Assembly: GCA_937885175.1 (NCBI GenBank)
Contig: CAKZZO010000133.1
Location: forward strand, 1-53,266
Source: an uncultured Treponema sp.
GTDB taxonomy: Bacteria > Spirochaetota > Spirochaetia > Treponematales > Treponemataceae
Reading direction: 5' to 3'
Length of the DNA stretch: 53,266 nt
Shown: one piece after another, positions 33,764 through 42,626 of the stretch
Layout: each line of letters starts with the position of its first letter
How positions within the stretch are numbered: position 1 is the first letter of the stretch
Made by a program: the position numbers and the translations under genes
The notes under the pieces: model-generated
What the model saw: only the letters and a program-made list of their open reading frames with translations
Told to the model about the DNA's origin: nothing
Database searches by the model: none

Positions 33764-35488
33764 TTACATCAATTCTTCAAGATTCAGTTCGCCTGCTACA
33801 CAGGGAACGCTTATCTGCCAATTCTCCAGAACCTGCGGATGCACTTCGCCAAAGATTCCAACCTGCTTTCCATTCACCATGATTGCCGCCTGGCGACCAG
33901 GAATAAAGCGCGGGTCTTCCACTTCCTTCACTTCATACTTGTGGTCAAGGAAATACAGCAGCGAAGAAACTTCGCTTGCCATGTCATTAAAGTTTGCATT
34001 GTTTGCCGCTGTCATAAAGCCCAAAGACTGAATGGTTTTTGTTCCCGTATTCTCGCTCGGCTCCAGGAATGCCACTTTGCCGATTTCAAAAATCTTATGG
34101 GGGAAGATTGCATTTGCCGCTGCGCTTTCTGCACGAAGCAGTGAAGCAATGATTGACGGACGAACATACTGATAGTTTTCGCTCATCGGGTTTGCAATTT
34201 CAATAACATTCTTAGCGTCAATATTCATACGGTCAATGTAGTCGCGCTTTGAGCCAAGATAGTTAAAAATCATTTCCTGATAGCCAAGACCTACCATCAG
34301 TTCTTTTGCCTTGCGGCTAAAGATTGTCACGTCAGAAAGCTTACCCACGGTAAAGTCATTGGGTCGCTGGGGCTTAAAGTAATCCAAGCCCAGACCAATC
34401 ATCACATCTTCAATCACATCAACTTCATGCAAAAAGTCGTTGCGGTAAGGCGGCGGTGTAATCGTAAATTCCACATCATCCTTTACGTCTTTTGCCGCTA
34501 CCGTATCGTCCATGCGTGCAAGTGCATCCAGCACCTGTGCCTTGGTCAGCTTTTCGCCAAGCAGTTTATTGATTGCAGAAAGTTTTGCCTTGGTGTCCTG
34601 TTGGAAGAAAAAGGGAACGGTAATTTCCTTTCCAAAGCCTGTATCATAAGGATGCACAACCTTTACCGGAAGAATCTCGTAGCCCGCATCAGCAAAATCA
34701 CAGGCAACAATATTTGCAGAAAGAATCAGACCTTCCATTTCTGAGCCAGTCAATTCAACCATCAATCCCGTGTCGCCAACCTTTACGGCTCCCAGTGTAG
34801 CACTGTTGATAATCGGCGCCATACTCATCACTTCGCCTTTGTCGTCTTTAAGCAAGGGAAATTTTTTTGCTCCTTCAAGAATCCAGCCAAAATCTTTTCC
34901 CTTTGGATGGTCGGTCAAAATCTGACGACAAGTCATCGGCTCCGTACAGGCAAGCGGAACAAAAGATGTCTTGTCCGGATCGACTGCCGTATAATGCACC
35001 GGCCACTTGATGTCACCAACACGGTACACACCCATAGAAATCGTCTTGCGCTTGCGGCCAAAGTTCCAGCAGAGTTTTTCCTGCGTCTGAATAATATCCT
35101 TTAACATGGGGTCATCAATCGCCTTTCCGCTGATGACAAAACTGACCATGTAGGGGCGAACTTCCTTTACATCAGGCTCCACATAGGCAACACGTTCGCC
35201 ACAGTCCTTGATGTCACCTTTACGAGAAAGGAACTTTGAATAGTCAGAGTGCTTTCCGCCATTATGCATACGAAGCTGACGGGCTACGCCACCAGTAGAC
35301 CACAAGTCTGGACGGTTCGTGTCGTTCAATTCAATCTTAATCACACGCTCATCTGCCGGCTGCGACATGTCAGGCTTTTCGTCCAATTCAGCCTTACCGC
35401 AGACCAGTTTTTTTTCCAGCGTGTCATAATCATATTTTGTTCCCAGAAGATTAAAAAACAGTTTTTCGTTTACTTCAATTTTTGGCAT
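33764..35488 (-). CDS. pheT: Phenylalanine--tRNA ligase beta subunit, archaeal type
   Basis: 574 aa, much shorter than the common bacterial form of about 790. Start at 35488 is set by GGAG eight bases upstream. It opens MPKIEVNEKLFF and shows the B3/B4 and B5 regions (LNDTNRPDLWSTGGVARQLR; PPPYRNDFLHEVDVIEDVMI) and the class II-like core (LRAESAAANAIFPHKIFEIG). It lacks the N-terminal tRNA-binding domain and the C-terminal anticodon-binding domain of bacterial PheT. Spirochaetes are known to carry archaeal-type PheRS gained by transfer. pheS is not adjacent. Confidence 0.88.
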   Translation of the reverse strand: MPKIEVNEKLFFNLLGTKYDYDTLEKKLVCGKAELDEKPDMSQPADERVIKIELNDTNRPDLWSTGGVARQLRMHNGGKHSDYSKFLSRKGDIKDCGERVAYVEPDVKEVRPYMVSFVISGKAIDDPMLKDIIQTQEKLCWNFGRKRKTISMGVYRVGDIKWPVHYTAVDPDKTSFVPLACTEPMTCRQILTDHPKGKDFGWILEGAKKFPLLKDDKGEVMSMAPIINSATLGAVKVGDTGLMVELTGSEMEGLILSANIVACDFADAGYEILPVKVVHPYDTGFGKEITVPFFFQQDTKAKLSAINKLLGEKLTKAQVLDALARMDDTVAAKDVKDDVEFTITPPPYRNDFLHEVDVIEDVMIGLGLDYFKPQRPNDFTVGKLSDVTIFSRKAKELMVGLGYQEMIFNYLGSKRDYIDRMNIDAKNVIEIANPMSENYQYVRPSIIASLLRAESAAANAIFPHKIFEIGKVAFLEPSENTGTKTIQSLGFMTAANNANFNDMASEVSSLLYFLDHKYEVKEVEDPRFIPGRQAAIMVNGKQVGIFGEVHPQVLENWQISVPCVAGELNLEELM

Positions 35489-35580
35489 TTCTAAAACTCC
35501 GTTTCCTATCACATTTCATAGGAAAAACTTTGTCCTCTAGTATAGCGAATTATTGCTGCGGTGTCTATGAGGAGAAAATT

Positions 35581-35710
35581 CAGCAAAAAGGCTATAGTGA
35601 AAGCGGGGCAACAAGACCGCTTTGAGCGGGGCGAGCGTAAGCGAGTCCAATACCTATTACGCTCAACCGCGGGGCTTGCTTGACACGCTGCAACGGTAGC
35701 CTTTTTGCTG
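35581..35710. mobile_element. MITE-like 130-bp element
   Basis: CAGCAAAAAGGCTA at 35581-35594 is repeated in perfect inversion at 35697-35710. The 102 bp between are GC-rich with short internal repeats (GGGGCGAGCGTAAGCGAG, CCGCGGGGC). No gene. It stands 92 bp before pheT on its upstream side. A non-autonomous transposon is likely, but no target-site duplication is obvious. Confidence 0.5.
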
Positions 35711-35752
35711 CACATTCATTTCATTTGTCCAGCCGATGTTCAAGTACGATAT

Positions 35753-35792
35753 CTATAATGCGTTTGCCCTGCACTTGCAAACGCAATTATAG
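35753..35792. repeat. Hairpin containing the 19-bp repeat
   Basis: CTATAATGCGTTTGC (35753-35767) pairs with GCAAACGCAATTATAG (35777-35792) with one bulged base. The left arm is shared with positions 41-59. It lies just upstream of the argA promoter, and its right arm touches the -35 box. Confidence 0.5.
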
Positions 35793-35818
35793 ACTTTTCC
35801 CCGCTCGCTTTATATAAT
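35790..35818 (+). promoter_or_regulatory. Promoter for leaderless argA
   Basis: TAGACT (35790-35795) and TATAAT (35813-35818) are 17 bp apart. Seven bases separate the -10 box from the ATG at 35826 and no ribosome-binding site is present. Confidence 0.5.
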
Positions 35819-35825
35819 TTTCCTT

Positions 35826-37190
35826 ATGGAAGAACACGCAATTTTTACGCGGGCTGAACATATCCGCGACGTTATCCGCTATATCAGTCGTTTTAAGGAT
35901 GCAGCCGTTGTCATCTATCTGGACGACCGCATTATTGACTCTCCGCTGTGGGCAAGCCACATCCGTGACATTTCTCTCATCCACGAAGCCGGCTTACGGG
36001 TCATTCTTGTACCGGGTGCACACAAGCACATCGACAAGATTCTTGCAGAAAACAATATTTCATGGGAACGCAAAAACGGCTGCCGCATAACAGATGACGA
36101 AGCCATGCCGCTGATAAAAACCGCCGCATTTGACGTATCCAACATCGTTATGTCCAGTTTGGCGGGCGAACACTTAACGGCCGTTATTGGTAACTGGGTG
36201 CGTGCACGGGCAAAAGGTGTTCTTGACGGAACCGATTATGGCAGTGCAGGCGAAATTGATAAAATTGATGATGACACAATCCGCGCTGTACTTTCCAATG
36301 GTTTTATTCCGATTTTTCCCTGTATCGGCTGGAGTCTTTCGGGAAAGCCCTACAACATTTCTTCCATGCAATTGGCTTCTCAAATTGCCATTCACATGCA
36401 GGCAGACAAACTTTTTTTTCTTGTGCCTGATGCGGAACTTTCCGCAACTTATTTTACACTGCCACAAGAAATCGGCATTTCTCCAGAAGGCTGCATACCA
36501 GCCATGAACATTGAAGAAGTAGACGAATTCCTAAAAGCAAACAAAGAAATCAAATCCGCAAAGACCAATTCAACTGTCATGCAGGATTTACGCGAGCATA
36601 TTCTATCTATCGTTCGTTTGGGAAAAGCGGCCTGTCTGGAAGGCGTTACCCGCGTCCACATCCTGAACAGTTCTCTCAATGGGACTCTACCCTGTGAAAT
36701 CTTCAGCGACCTTGGTTCCGGCACAATGATTTATTCCAGCAACTATGGAAAATTGCGTCCCATGGAACGCAATGATATTGCAGCCGTTCTTACGCTCATA
36801 CAACCCTTTGTTAAGAAAGGCATTTTACTTCCCCGCACGGAAGAACAGTTGGAATCACAGTTAAACGACTACATTGTTTACGAACTGGATGGCGGAATCC
36901 GTGCATGCTCAGCCCTGCACATCTATGACAACAAGCAGGCAGAAATTGCCGCCGTAGCCGTAGATGAAACCTGCGCACATATTGGTATCGGTCCTAAAAT
37001 TATGGACAGCTTGATAAATCGGGCAAAACAACTATCGTTAGATAGCGTCTTTGTTCTAACAACACAAACAACCGATTGGTTTGAAAGTCTTGGTTTTAAG
37101 AGCGACAACATCAATTCCCTGCCAGAAAAACGAAAGGCCCTGTGGTCACCCAGTCGCGGCTCAAAACTTCTGAGATTAAAACTTAAATAA
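35826..37190 (+). CDS. argA: N-acetylglutamate synthase ArgA
   Basis: 454 aa. Residues about 20-290 form an amino-acid-kinase-like domain (VVIYLDDRIIDSPLW, LVPGAHKHID, FIPIFPCIGWSLSGKPYNIS) and about 305-450 a GNAT acetyltransferase domain (MERNDIAAVLTLIQPFVKKG, IAAVAVDETCAHIGIGPKIM). This order and length match bacterial ArgA, which makes N-acetylglutamate from glutamate and acetyl-CoA as the first step of arginine synthesis. The kinase-like domain usually binds arginine for feedback. Predicted leaderless. No other arg genes nearby. Confidence 0.87.
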   Translation: MEEHAIFTRAEHIRDVIRYISRFKDAAVVIYLDDRIIDSPLWASHIRDISLIHEAGLRVILVPGAHKHIDKILAENNISWERKNGCRITDDEAMPLIKTAAFDVSNIVMSSLAGEHLTAVIGNWVRARAKGVLDGTDYGSAGEIDKIDDDTIRAVLSNGFIPIFPCIGWSLSGKPYNISSMQLASQIAIHMQADKLFFLVPDAELSATYFTLPQEIGISPEGCIPAMNIEEVDEFLKANKEIKSAKTNSTVMQDLREHILSIVRLGKAACLEGVTRVHILNSSLNGTLPCEIFSDLGSGTMIYSSNYGKLRPMERNDIAAVLTLIQPFVKKGILLPRTEEQLESQLNDYIVYELDGGIRACSALHIYDNKQAEIAAVAVDETCAHIGIGPKIMDSLINRAKQLSLDSVFVLTTQTTDWFESLGFKSDNINSLPEKRKALWSPSRGSKLLRLKLK

Positions 37191-37242
37191 CGACTGTTTG
37201 GTAGTCAAAAAGCATTCGTTTTTCAAAGCAGCATTTGTTTTG

Positions 37243-37268
37243 CCCGCTACGGAAAGCGGATGTTTTTT
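37243..37268 (+). terminator. Intrinsic terminator after argA
   Basis: CCGCT and AGCGG pair around ACGGAA and are followed by TGTTTTTTAT, 50 bp after the argA stop codon. Confidence 0.65.
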
Positions 37269-37382
37269 ATCTAAAACTGACGAACAGTTGGCAGTTTAAA
37301 TCCTACCGAACAATCGTTTGTCCGTTCTATTTTATGCACAGATAAATCTCGACCATTATTTACAGCATATGCTCAAGCACAG

Positions 37383-37398
37383 TGTTTCACGTGAAACA
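37383..37398. other. parS site 1
   Basis: TGTTTCACGTGAAACA, a perfect match to the ParB-binding parS consensus. ParB bound here organises origin segregation with ParA/SMC. parA and parB are not in the window. Confidence 0.92.
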
Positions 37399-37459
37399 CA
37401 ATACATTCACAAACATATCAACCCACCCCATCTAGCCCGCACATTTTTTTACCATGTAC

Positions 37460-37475
37460 TGTTTCACGTGAAACA
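37460..37475. other. parS site 2
   Basis: A second identical 16-bp TGTTTCACGTGAAACA, 77 bp from the first. Two sites so close within an intergenic region mark the origin-proximal centromere. Confidence 0.92.
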
Positions 37476-37486
37476 TCGTAATATCT

Positions 37487-37673
37487 CTAGTAGGTTCAAT
37501 TTTAAGTTTTGATAAAAAGTCATTCTGAGGAATGAAGTTCCGAAGAATCCCATCATTTTAGGGTATGCGAGATAGATTCTTCGCGCTTTCAGCGTCCAGA
37601 ATGACCTTGACGATTTCAGTGTGCGGAATGACCTTGTATAAGCTAAAAACATGAAACCCGACATTTGACCTAA
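37487..37673 (+). repeat. Dispersed repeat B, copy 2
   Basis: Longer copy of the element at 14416-14576, in the same orientation. An extra segment of about 26 bp near 37607-37634 repeats an internal GGAATGACCTTG-like stretch. It sits between the second parS site and the DnaA boxes. Confidence 0.65.
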
Positions 37674-37740
37674 TATAAAAAAAGATTTTTCTTGCCATTT
37701 CTTTTTTGAACAAGACTCAGAACTTTCACTCAAAAATAGC

Positions 37741-37924
37741 CACAAATTTGTTCACAAGTTATCCACACCTCCCTGTTTTTGCCCGATTATATGTGAATTC
37801 ACCTAAATTCTTGTATTTTAAGAATTTATAAATTTGTCTTTGAATTTATGGAAATTTGCCTGCGTTTTCCCAAAGTTTTCCACAGGTTATGCTTTTCTGT
37901 GCTTTATCACTGCCATCCGTATAA
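37741..37924 (-). promoter_or_regulatory. DnaA-box-bearing AT-rich region
   Basis: Holds a perfect DnaA box, TTATCCACA (37759-37767), and a near match, TTTTCCACA (37876-37884), flanking a strongly AT-rich stretch (about 37800-37860). It could be an accessory origin region, or a DnaA-regulatory site. It lies after gyrA and does not precede a gene on either strand. Confidence 0.55.
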
Positions 37925-37959
37925 ATAAAAAAACCGGAGAAACTATCTGCTTCTCCGGT
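37925..37959 (-). terminator. Intrinsic terminator after gyrA
   Basis: ACCGGAGAA pairs with TTCTCCGGT and on the minus strand is followed by a run of seven T. It lies about 75 bp past the gyrA stop codon. Confidence 0.85.
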
Positions 37960-38034
37960 CGCCTGATGGTGTTTATAAAAGTTCCCACTTGATGACATTA
38001 TACGAAAATTGCTTTTCTTTGTCAGCAGGAAAAA

Positions 38035-40575
38035 TCATTTTTCTTCACTTTTTTCTGCATTTTTTTCATCTTCTTTGGCAACTCTATCTATGCCAACAAC
38101 ATAGTCTGGAGATTCAATGTTGATGACTCTTGTACCTGACGCACTTCTGCCCTGCTTAGAAATAGTATCTGCCTGAATACGCAAGGTCTTTCCTTGGCTT
38201 GTCATACAAACTACTTCGTCGCTGTCTGCAACAGAAAGTGCTCCAATGATTTCACCTTTGTCCTCAACATTGCCAAAGATTTTTTGTCCGCCAGTTCCGC
38301 GCCCATGGGCACTGTATTCGTTAAAATCTACACGCTTACCAAAACCTTTCTCCGTGATTACCAGTGCATTCATATTTGGCTTTACGCAAAGTGCCGCTGA
38401 AAGTTCATCACCTCCAGAAAGACGGATGCCCGTTACGCCGCGGCTTGAACGTCCCATGGGGCGGACATCTTCTTCTGTAATGCGCAATGCCTGTCCTCTG
38501 CGGGTAACTAACATTAGTTCGTCTTTTCCACTGGTCATAATGGAAGACACAAGTTTGTCACCCTCCTCCAGTTTGATGGCAATTACGCCACGAGTCTTGG
38601 CATTTGCAAATTCAGTAATCGGTGTCTTTTTGACTACACCATTTGCTGTGGCCATAAAGATGTTCAAGTCTGCATTAAATTCTTTCATCGTTACAATCGT
38701 TGTAATCTCTTCATTGGCAGAAACAGCGAGCAGCGATTTAATATGTGAGCCACGGCTACCACGGCTTGCTTCGGGAATTTCATGTACTTTGACCCAATAC
38801 GCTTTTCCTTCGTTGGTGATAAAAGTGATATACGAATGTGTAGTGGCTATAAATATCTGATTTATATAGTCATCTTCCACAAGGTTAGCACTCATGCTTC
38901 CCTTTCCACCACGACTTTGGCTTTTGTATGCCGTCAGCGGAACACGCTTGATATAACCAAGTTTGGAAATCATCACAACGACTTCTTCTTCCTTAATCAT
39001 ATCTTCCATGTTGATTTCTTCAACTTCGTCAGCAACAATATCGGTACGGCGGTCGTCTCCATACTTTGCCGCAAGTTCATTTGTCTCGTCTTTGATAAGG
39101 GCAAGAATTTTTTCGTGATGCGCCAGCAAGTCTTCCAAGTGGTCAATCACTGCCTGCAGTTCACGGATTTCCTTCTGTAAGTCCTCAATCTGCAGATGAG
39201 TCAAGCGTTTGAGCTGCATATCCACAATTGCCTGAGCCTGCTCATCGTCAAAGTCAAAGCGTTTTTCCAGTTTGAGCTTTGCTTCCTCAGTGTTCAGGCT
39301 TTCGCGGATAATTTTAATTACTTCATCAATATTATTTATTGCCGTAATCAATGCCTGCAAAATATGCATGCGATGCTTGGCAACTTTAAGGTCATAAATC
39401 GTGCGGCGGGTAATTACTTCGTCCCGATGGTTTACAAAGTGCTGGATGAGTTGCTTTAAGTTCAGAACTTCAGGCTTCAGATAATTCGGCTTGAGTGTAA
39501 GCAAGCCTGGTTCATCGTAGCGAGGCTGTCCTTCTTTATCTTGAGGAACAAGTGCAAGGTTTATGACACCAAAGTTTGACTGCAAATCAGTTTTTGCAAA
39601 AAGATGATTTAAGACAACCTTTGTGATTGCACCTTTTTTCAAATCCACAACAATGCGCATACCTGAACGATCAGATGATTCATCATTGGCATTTGTTACG
39701 CCTTCAATCTGCTTGTCGCGGATAAGTTCTTTGATTCTGCGGATAATGTTGGTTGTGTTTACGCCATAGGGAACTTCCGTAAAGACTATGCTTTCACGTC
39801 CGTGGCGGTCTGTTTCTATAGTAAACTTTGAGCGGATCGTAATTTTACCCCGCCCTGTTTTGTATGCCTTTTTAATGCCGTCGCGCCCATAGATGATACC
39901 ACCTGTCGGAAAATCCGGGCCTTTGATGTAGTGCATCAAGTCATCAATGGAAATCTCGTTGTTGTCAATATATGCGGCAATTGCAGCTGCCACTTCCCGC
40001 AGATTGTGGGTTGGCATATTCGTTGCCATACCAACGGCAATACCCGTTGTACCGTTACAAAGCAGGAAAGGAAATTTTGACGGAAGGACTGCCGGCTCAT
40101 CGGTGGTGTCATCAAAGTTGCGCACCATGTCAACCGTGTTCTTGGAAATGTCAGAAACCATTTCTTCGGTAACACGCGACATCTTTGCCTCAGTGTAACG
40201 ATAGGCTGCTGGCGGGTCACCTGCAATCGTACCAAAGTTACCCTGAGGAGTTACTGTTGTATACCGCTGTGCAAAATCCTGTCCCAAACGAACCAATGCA
40301 TCATAGACAGACGCATCACCGTGTGGGTGATAATGACCCAGTACTTCACCGACGATGGTCGCACATTTTTTTGTCTTTCCACCGCTTGCAAGATGCAGTG
40401 TGTCCATGGCGTACATAATGCGACGGTGAACGGGTTTTAGTCCGTCACGCACATCAGGAAGCGCACGCTGCACAATGACTGACATAGAGTAGTCAATATA
40501 CGCCTGCTTGACTTCGGTTTCAATCGGGATTTTTATTACTGTTCCGCCTTCCGGGGTTTTGGTTTCTTCTAGCAT
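38035..40575 (-). CDS. gyrA: DNA gyrase subunit A
   Basis: 846 aa. The catalytic tyrosine is Y127 in AAYRYTEAKM, and the quinolone pocket reads HPHGDASVYD (83-92), with Ala88 where Escherichia coli has Ser83. The C-terminal half shows the six-bladed beta-pinwheel with a GyrA-box-like SQSRGGKG (about residues 545-552), needed to wrap DNA for negative supercoiling. It follows gyrB by nine bases, with an AGGAT site before the ATG. Forms the A2B2 enzyme near the origin. Leftward transcription agrees with replication moving left from dnaA. Confidence 0.97.
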   Translation of the reverse strand: MLEETKTPEGGTVIKIPIETEVKQAYIDYSMSVIVQRALPDVRDGLKPVHRRIMYAMDTLHLASGGKTKKCATIVGEVLGHYHPHGDASVYDALVRLGQDFAQRYTTVTPQGNFGTIAGDPPAAYRYTEAKMSRVTEEMVSDISKNTVDMVRNFDDTTDEPAVLPSKFPFLLCNGTTGIAVGMATNMPTHNLREVAAAIAAYIDNNEISIDDLMHYIKGPDFPTGGIIYGRDGIKKAYKTGRGKITIRSKFTIETDRHGRESIVFTEVPYGVNTTNIIRRIKELIRDKQIEGVTNANDESSDRSGMRIVVDLKKGAITKVVLNHLFAKTDLQSNFGVINLALVPQDKEGQPRYDEPGLLTLKPNYLKPEVLNLKQLIQHFVNHRDEVITRRTIYDLKVAKHRMHILQALITAINNIDEVIKIIRESLNTEEAKLKLEKRFDFDDEQAQAIVDMQLKRLTHLQIEDLQKEIRELQAVIDHLEDLLAHHEKILALIKDETNELAAKYGDDRRTDIVADEVEEINMEDMIKEEEVVVMISKLGYIKRVPLTAYKSQSRGGKGSMSANLVEDDYINQIFIATTHSYITFITNEGKAYWVKVHEIPEASRGSRGSHIKSLLAVSANEEITTIVTMKEFNADLNIFMATANGVVKKTPITEFANAKTRGVIAIKLEEGDKLVSSIMTSGKDELMLVTRRGQALRITEEDVRPMGRSSRGVTGIRLSGGDELSAALCVKPNMNALVITEKGFGKRVDFNEYSAHGRGTGGQKIFGNVEDKGEIIGALSVADSDEVVCMTSQGKTLRIQADTISKQGRSASGTRVINIESPDYVVGIDRVAKEDEKNAEKSEEK

Positions 40576-40584
40576 CTTTTTATC

Positions 40585-42513
40585 CTAAATATCCAGATTT
40601 GCGTAGCTTGAATTTTCTTCAATAAACTGACGGCGTGGTTCTACTTCCTCACCCATACAAACGGTAAAGATTTTGTCTGCTGCCATGGCATCGGGAATGG
40701 TAACCACGCGCATTTTGCGATGAGCGGGATCCATCGTGGTTTCCCACAACTGCTTGCCGTCCATTTCACCAAGACCTTTGTAACGTTGTACGTCAGCCTT
40801 ATCACGCTGTTCTCCCAATGCTTCCAAAGCACTGTCGCGTTCCGCATCAGAGTAGCAATAAACAGGATCTTTCTTTCCTAACTGCACGCGAAAAAGCGGA
40901 GGCATGGCAAGGTACACATATCCGTGCTCAATAAGCTGAGGCATGTAGCGGAAGAAGAAGGTAAGCAAAAGCGTGCGAATATGGCTTCCGTCAACATCAG
41001 CATCTGCCATGATGATGATTTTATGATAGCGCAATTTATCAATATTAAAGTCTTTTCCAAATCCTGCACCAAGGGATGCAATAACCGGTTCCAGTTTGTC
41101 GTTGTTCATAACTTTTTCTGGACGGACTTTCTCAACATTGAGCATTTTTCCCCACAAAGGAAGAATTGCCTGTGTTTTTGGGTCGCGGCCTTTCTTTGCT
41201 GAACCGCCTGCAGAATCACCCTCAACAATGTACACTTCACACTGCTCTGGATCTTTCAGAGAACAGTCAGCCAGTTTTTCTGGAAGACCAAATCCATCAG
41301 AAAGCGTCTTCTTGCGGCTTGCATCTTTTGCCTTACGTGCGGCAATTCGTGCGGATGCTTCGGCAATTGCCTTTTCCAATACTTTTTCAAGTACCGCTGG
41401 ATTCTGCTCAAAGAAGATTGTTAACTTCTCTTTTACAAGTGCGTCAACAATTGTACGTACCTCGGTATTTCCCAGCTTCTCTTTTGTCTGTCCTTCAAAT
41501 TCAGGCTCAGGAACTTTCATGGAAAGAACGGTAACAATTCCTGCGCGCACATCGTCACCAGTCAGTTTTTCATCTTTGTCCAGACGCTTTTTAAGTTTTT
41601 CGTTTGCGTCTAAAGCCTTGTTCAAAACAAAGGTAAGTGCAGACTTAAATCCTTCCAGGTGAGTACCACCATCCCGCGTATTGATGTCGTTTACATAAGT
41701 GTTGATGTTTTCATCAAAACCTGAATTGTACTGGAATGCAAGTTCCGTAATCACATCATCTTTTTCACCCGTGATGTAAATTGGCTCGGCAGGCAAATAG
41801 AATTTACTTTGCTTGTGGCTGTTCATTTCCTTGACGTACTGAACAATACCGCCTTCAAATTTAAGAATTTCTTCTTTGGGTGTTTCCAGACGTTCATCAC
41901 GGAAAATAATCGTAATGCCACTGTTCAAAAAGGCAAGTTCACGCAGACGAGTTTTAAGCACGTCAAAATCGTAGGTTGTCGTTTCAGTAAAAATAGAACC
42001 GTCTGCCTTCCAGCGGATTGTCGTGCCATGGCGGTCACTTGCTCCAATTTCTTCTACTTTTGTTTTGGGAACTCCCACTGCATATTTTTGGCAATATTTT
42101 TTTCCATCACGATCAACGGTTGCCTCAAGCCAGACTGAAAGCGCGTTTACACAAGAAACACCTACACCATGCAGACCGCCGGATACTTTATAGGAACCTT
42201 TATCAAATTTACCGCCAGCATGCAGGCGAGTAAGAACAAGTTCCAAAGCACTGACATGTTCAGTAGGATGCATATCTACTGGAATACCACGACCATTGTC
42301 TTCTACACGAACAATGTCATCTTTTTCAAGTGCAACAGTAATCGTGTCACAAAATCCCGCCATGGCTTCATCAATAGAGTTATCCACAACTTCGTACACC
42401 AGATGATGTAATCCACGAGGACCTGTTGAACCAATGTACATACCAGGGCGTTTGCGAACGGCTTCAAGCCCTTTTAAAACCTGAATATTTCCTGCTGAAT
42501 AGGACGCTGTCAC
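40585..42513 (-). CDS. gyrB: DNA gyrase subunit B
   Basis: 642 aa, starting at a GTG (42513) with AAGGA seven bases upstream. The GHKL ATPase is shown by EVVDNSIDEAMAG, DNGRGIPVDMHP and GLHGVGVSCVNALS; the TOPRIM domain by EGDSAGGSAKKGRD and DADVDGSHIRTL. The ATPase powers strand passage with GyrA. Genes gyrB and gyrA form an operon running away from dnaA, whose promoter lies in the 113-bp gap. An internal TTATCCACA at 42380-42388 encodes the conserved VVDNS and is probably not a DnaA box. Confidence 0.97.
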   Translation of the reverse strand: MTASYSAGNIQVLKGLEAVRKRPGMYIGSTGPRGLHHLVYEVVDNSIDEAMAGFCDTITVALEKDDIVRVEDNGRGIPVDMHPTEHVSALELVLTRLHAGGKFDKGSYKVSGGLHGVGVSCVNALSVWLEATVDRDGKKYCQKYAVGVPKTKVEEIGASDRHGTTIRWKADGSIFTETTTYDFDVLKTRLRELAFLNSGITIIFRDERLETPKEEILKFEGGIVQYVKEMNSHKQSKFYLPAEPIYITGEKDDVITELAFQYNSGFDENINTYVNDINTRDGGTHLEGFKSALTFVLNKALDANEKLKKRLDKDEKLTGDDVRAGIVTVLSMKVPEPEFEGQTKEKLGNTEVRTIVDALVKEKLTIFFEQNPAVLEKVLEKAIAEASARIAARKAKDASRKKTLSDGFGLPEKLADCSLKDPEQCEVYIVEGDSAGGSAKKGRDPKTQAILPLWGKMLNVEKVRPEKVMNNDKLEPVIASLGAGFGKDFNIDKLRYHKIIIMADADVDGSHIRTLLLTFFFRYMPQLIEHGYVYLAMPPLFRVQLGKKDPVYCYSDAERDSALEALGEQRDKADVQRYKGLGEMDGKQLWETTMDPAHRKMRVVTIPDAMAADKIFTVCMGEEVEPRRQFIEENSSYANLDI

Positions 42514-42591
42514 TTTTTATTCCTTAAAGATAAGATTTCTTTTACTTAAATAATATAAGAAGATATAAAAGGTATTTTAGTATATCCATAA

Positions 42592-42619
42592 TTGAAGAAA
42601 AAGTAAAGGTGAGATATAA
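42592..42619 (+). promoter_or_regulatory. Promoter for leaderless dnaA
   Basis: TTGAAG (42592-42597) and TATAAT (42614-42619) are 16 bp apart. Seven bases separate the -10 box from the ATG at 42627 and no ribosome-binding site lies between them, so the mRNA should start at the ATG. Confidence 0.6.
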
Positions 42620-42626
42620 TAATGGA

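Noticed and set aside
35509..35715. 68-codon frame upstream of pheT
   Set aside because: It runs through the MITE-like element, has no ribosome-binding site and no family resemblance.
38246..38860. 204-codon frame on the plus strand inside gyrA
   Set aside because: Antisense to a highly conserved gene, no ribosome-binding site and no family resemblance; a codon-use shadow.
42380..42388. TTATCCACA inside gyrB as a DnaA box
   Set aside because: It encodes the invariant VVDNS of the ATP-binding N-box, so the match is likely due to protein constraint.
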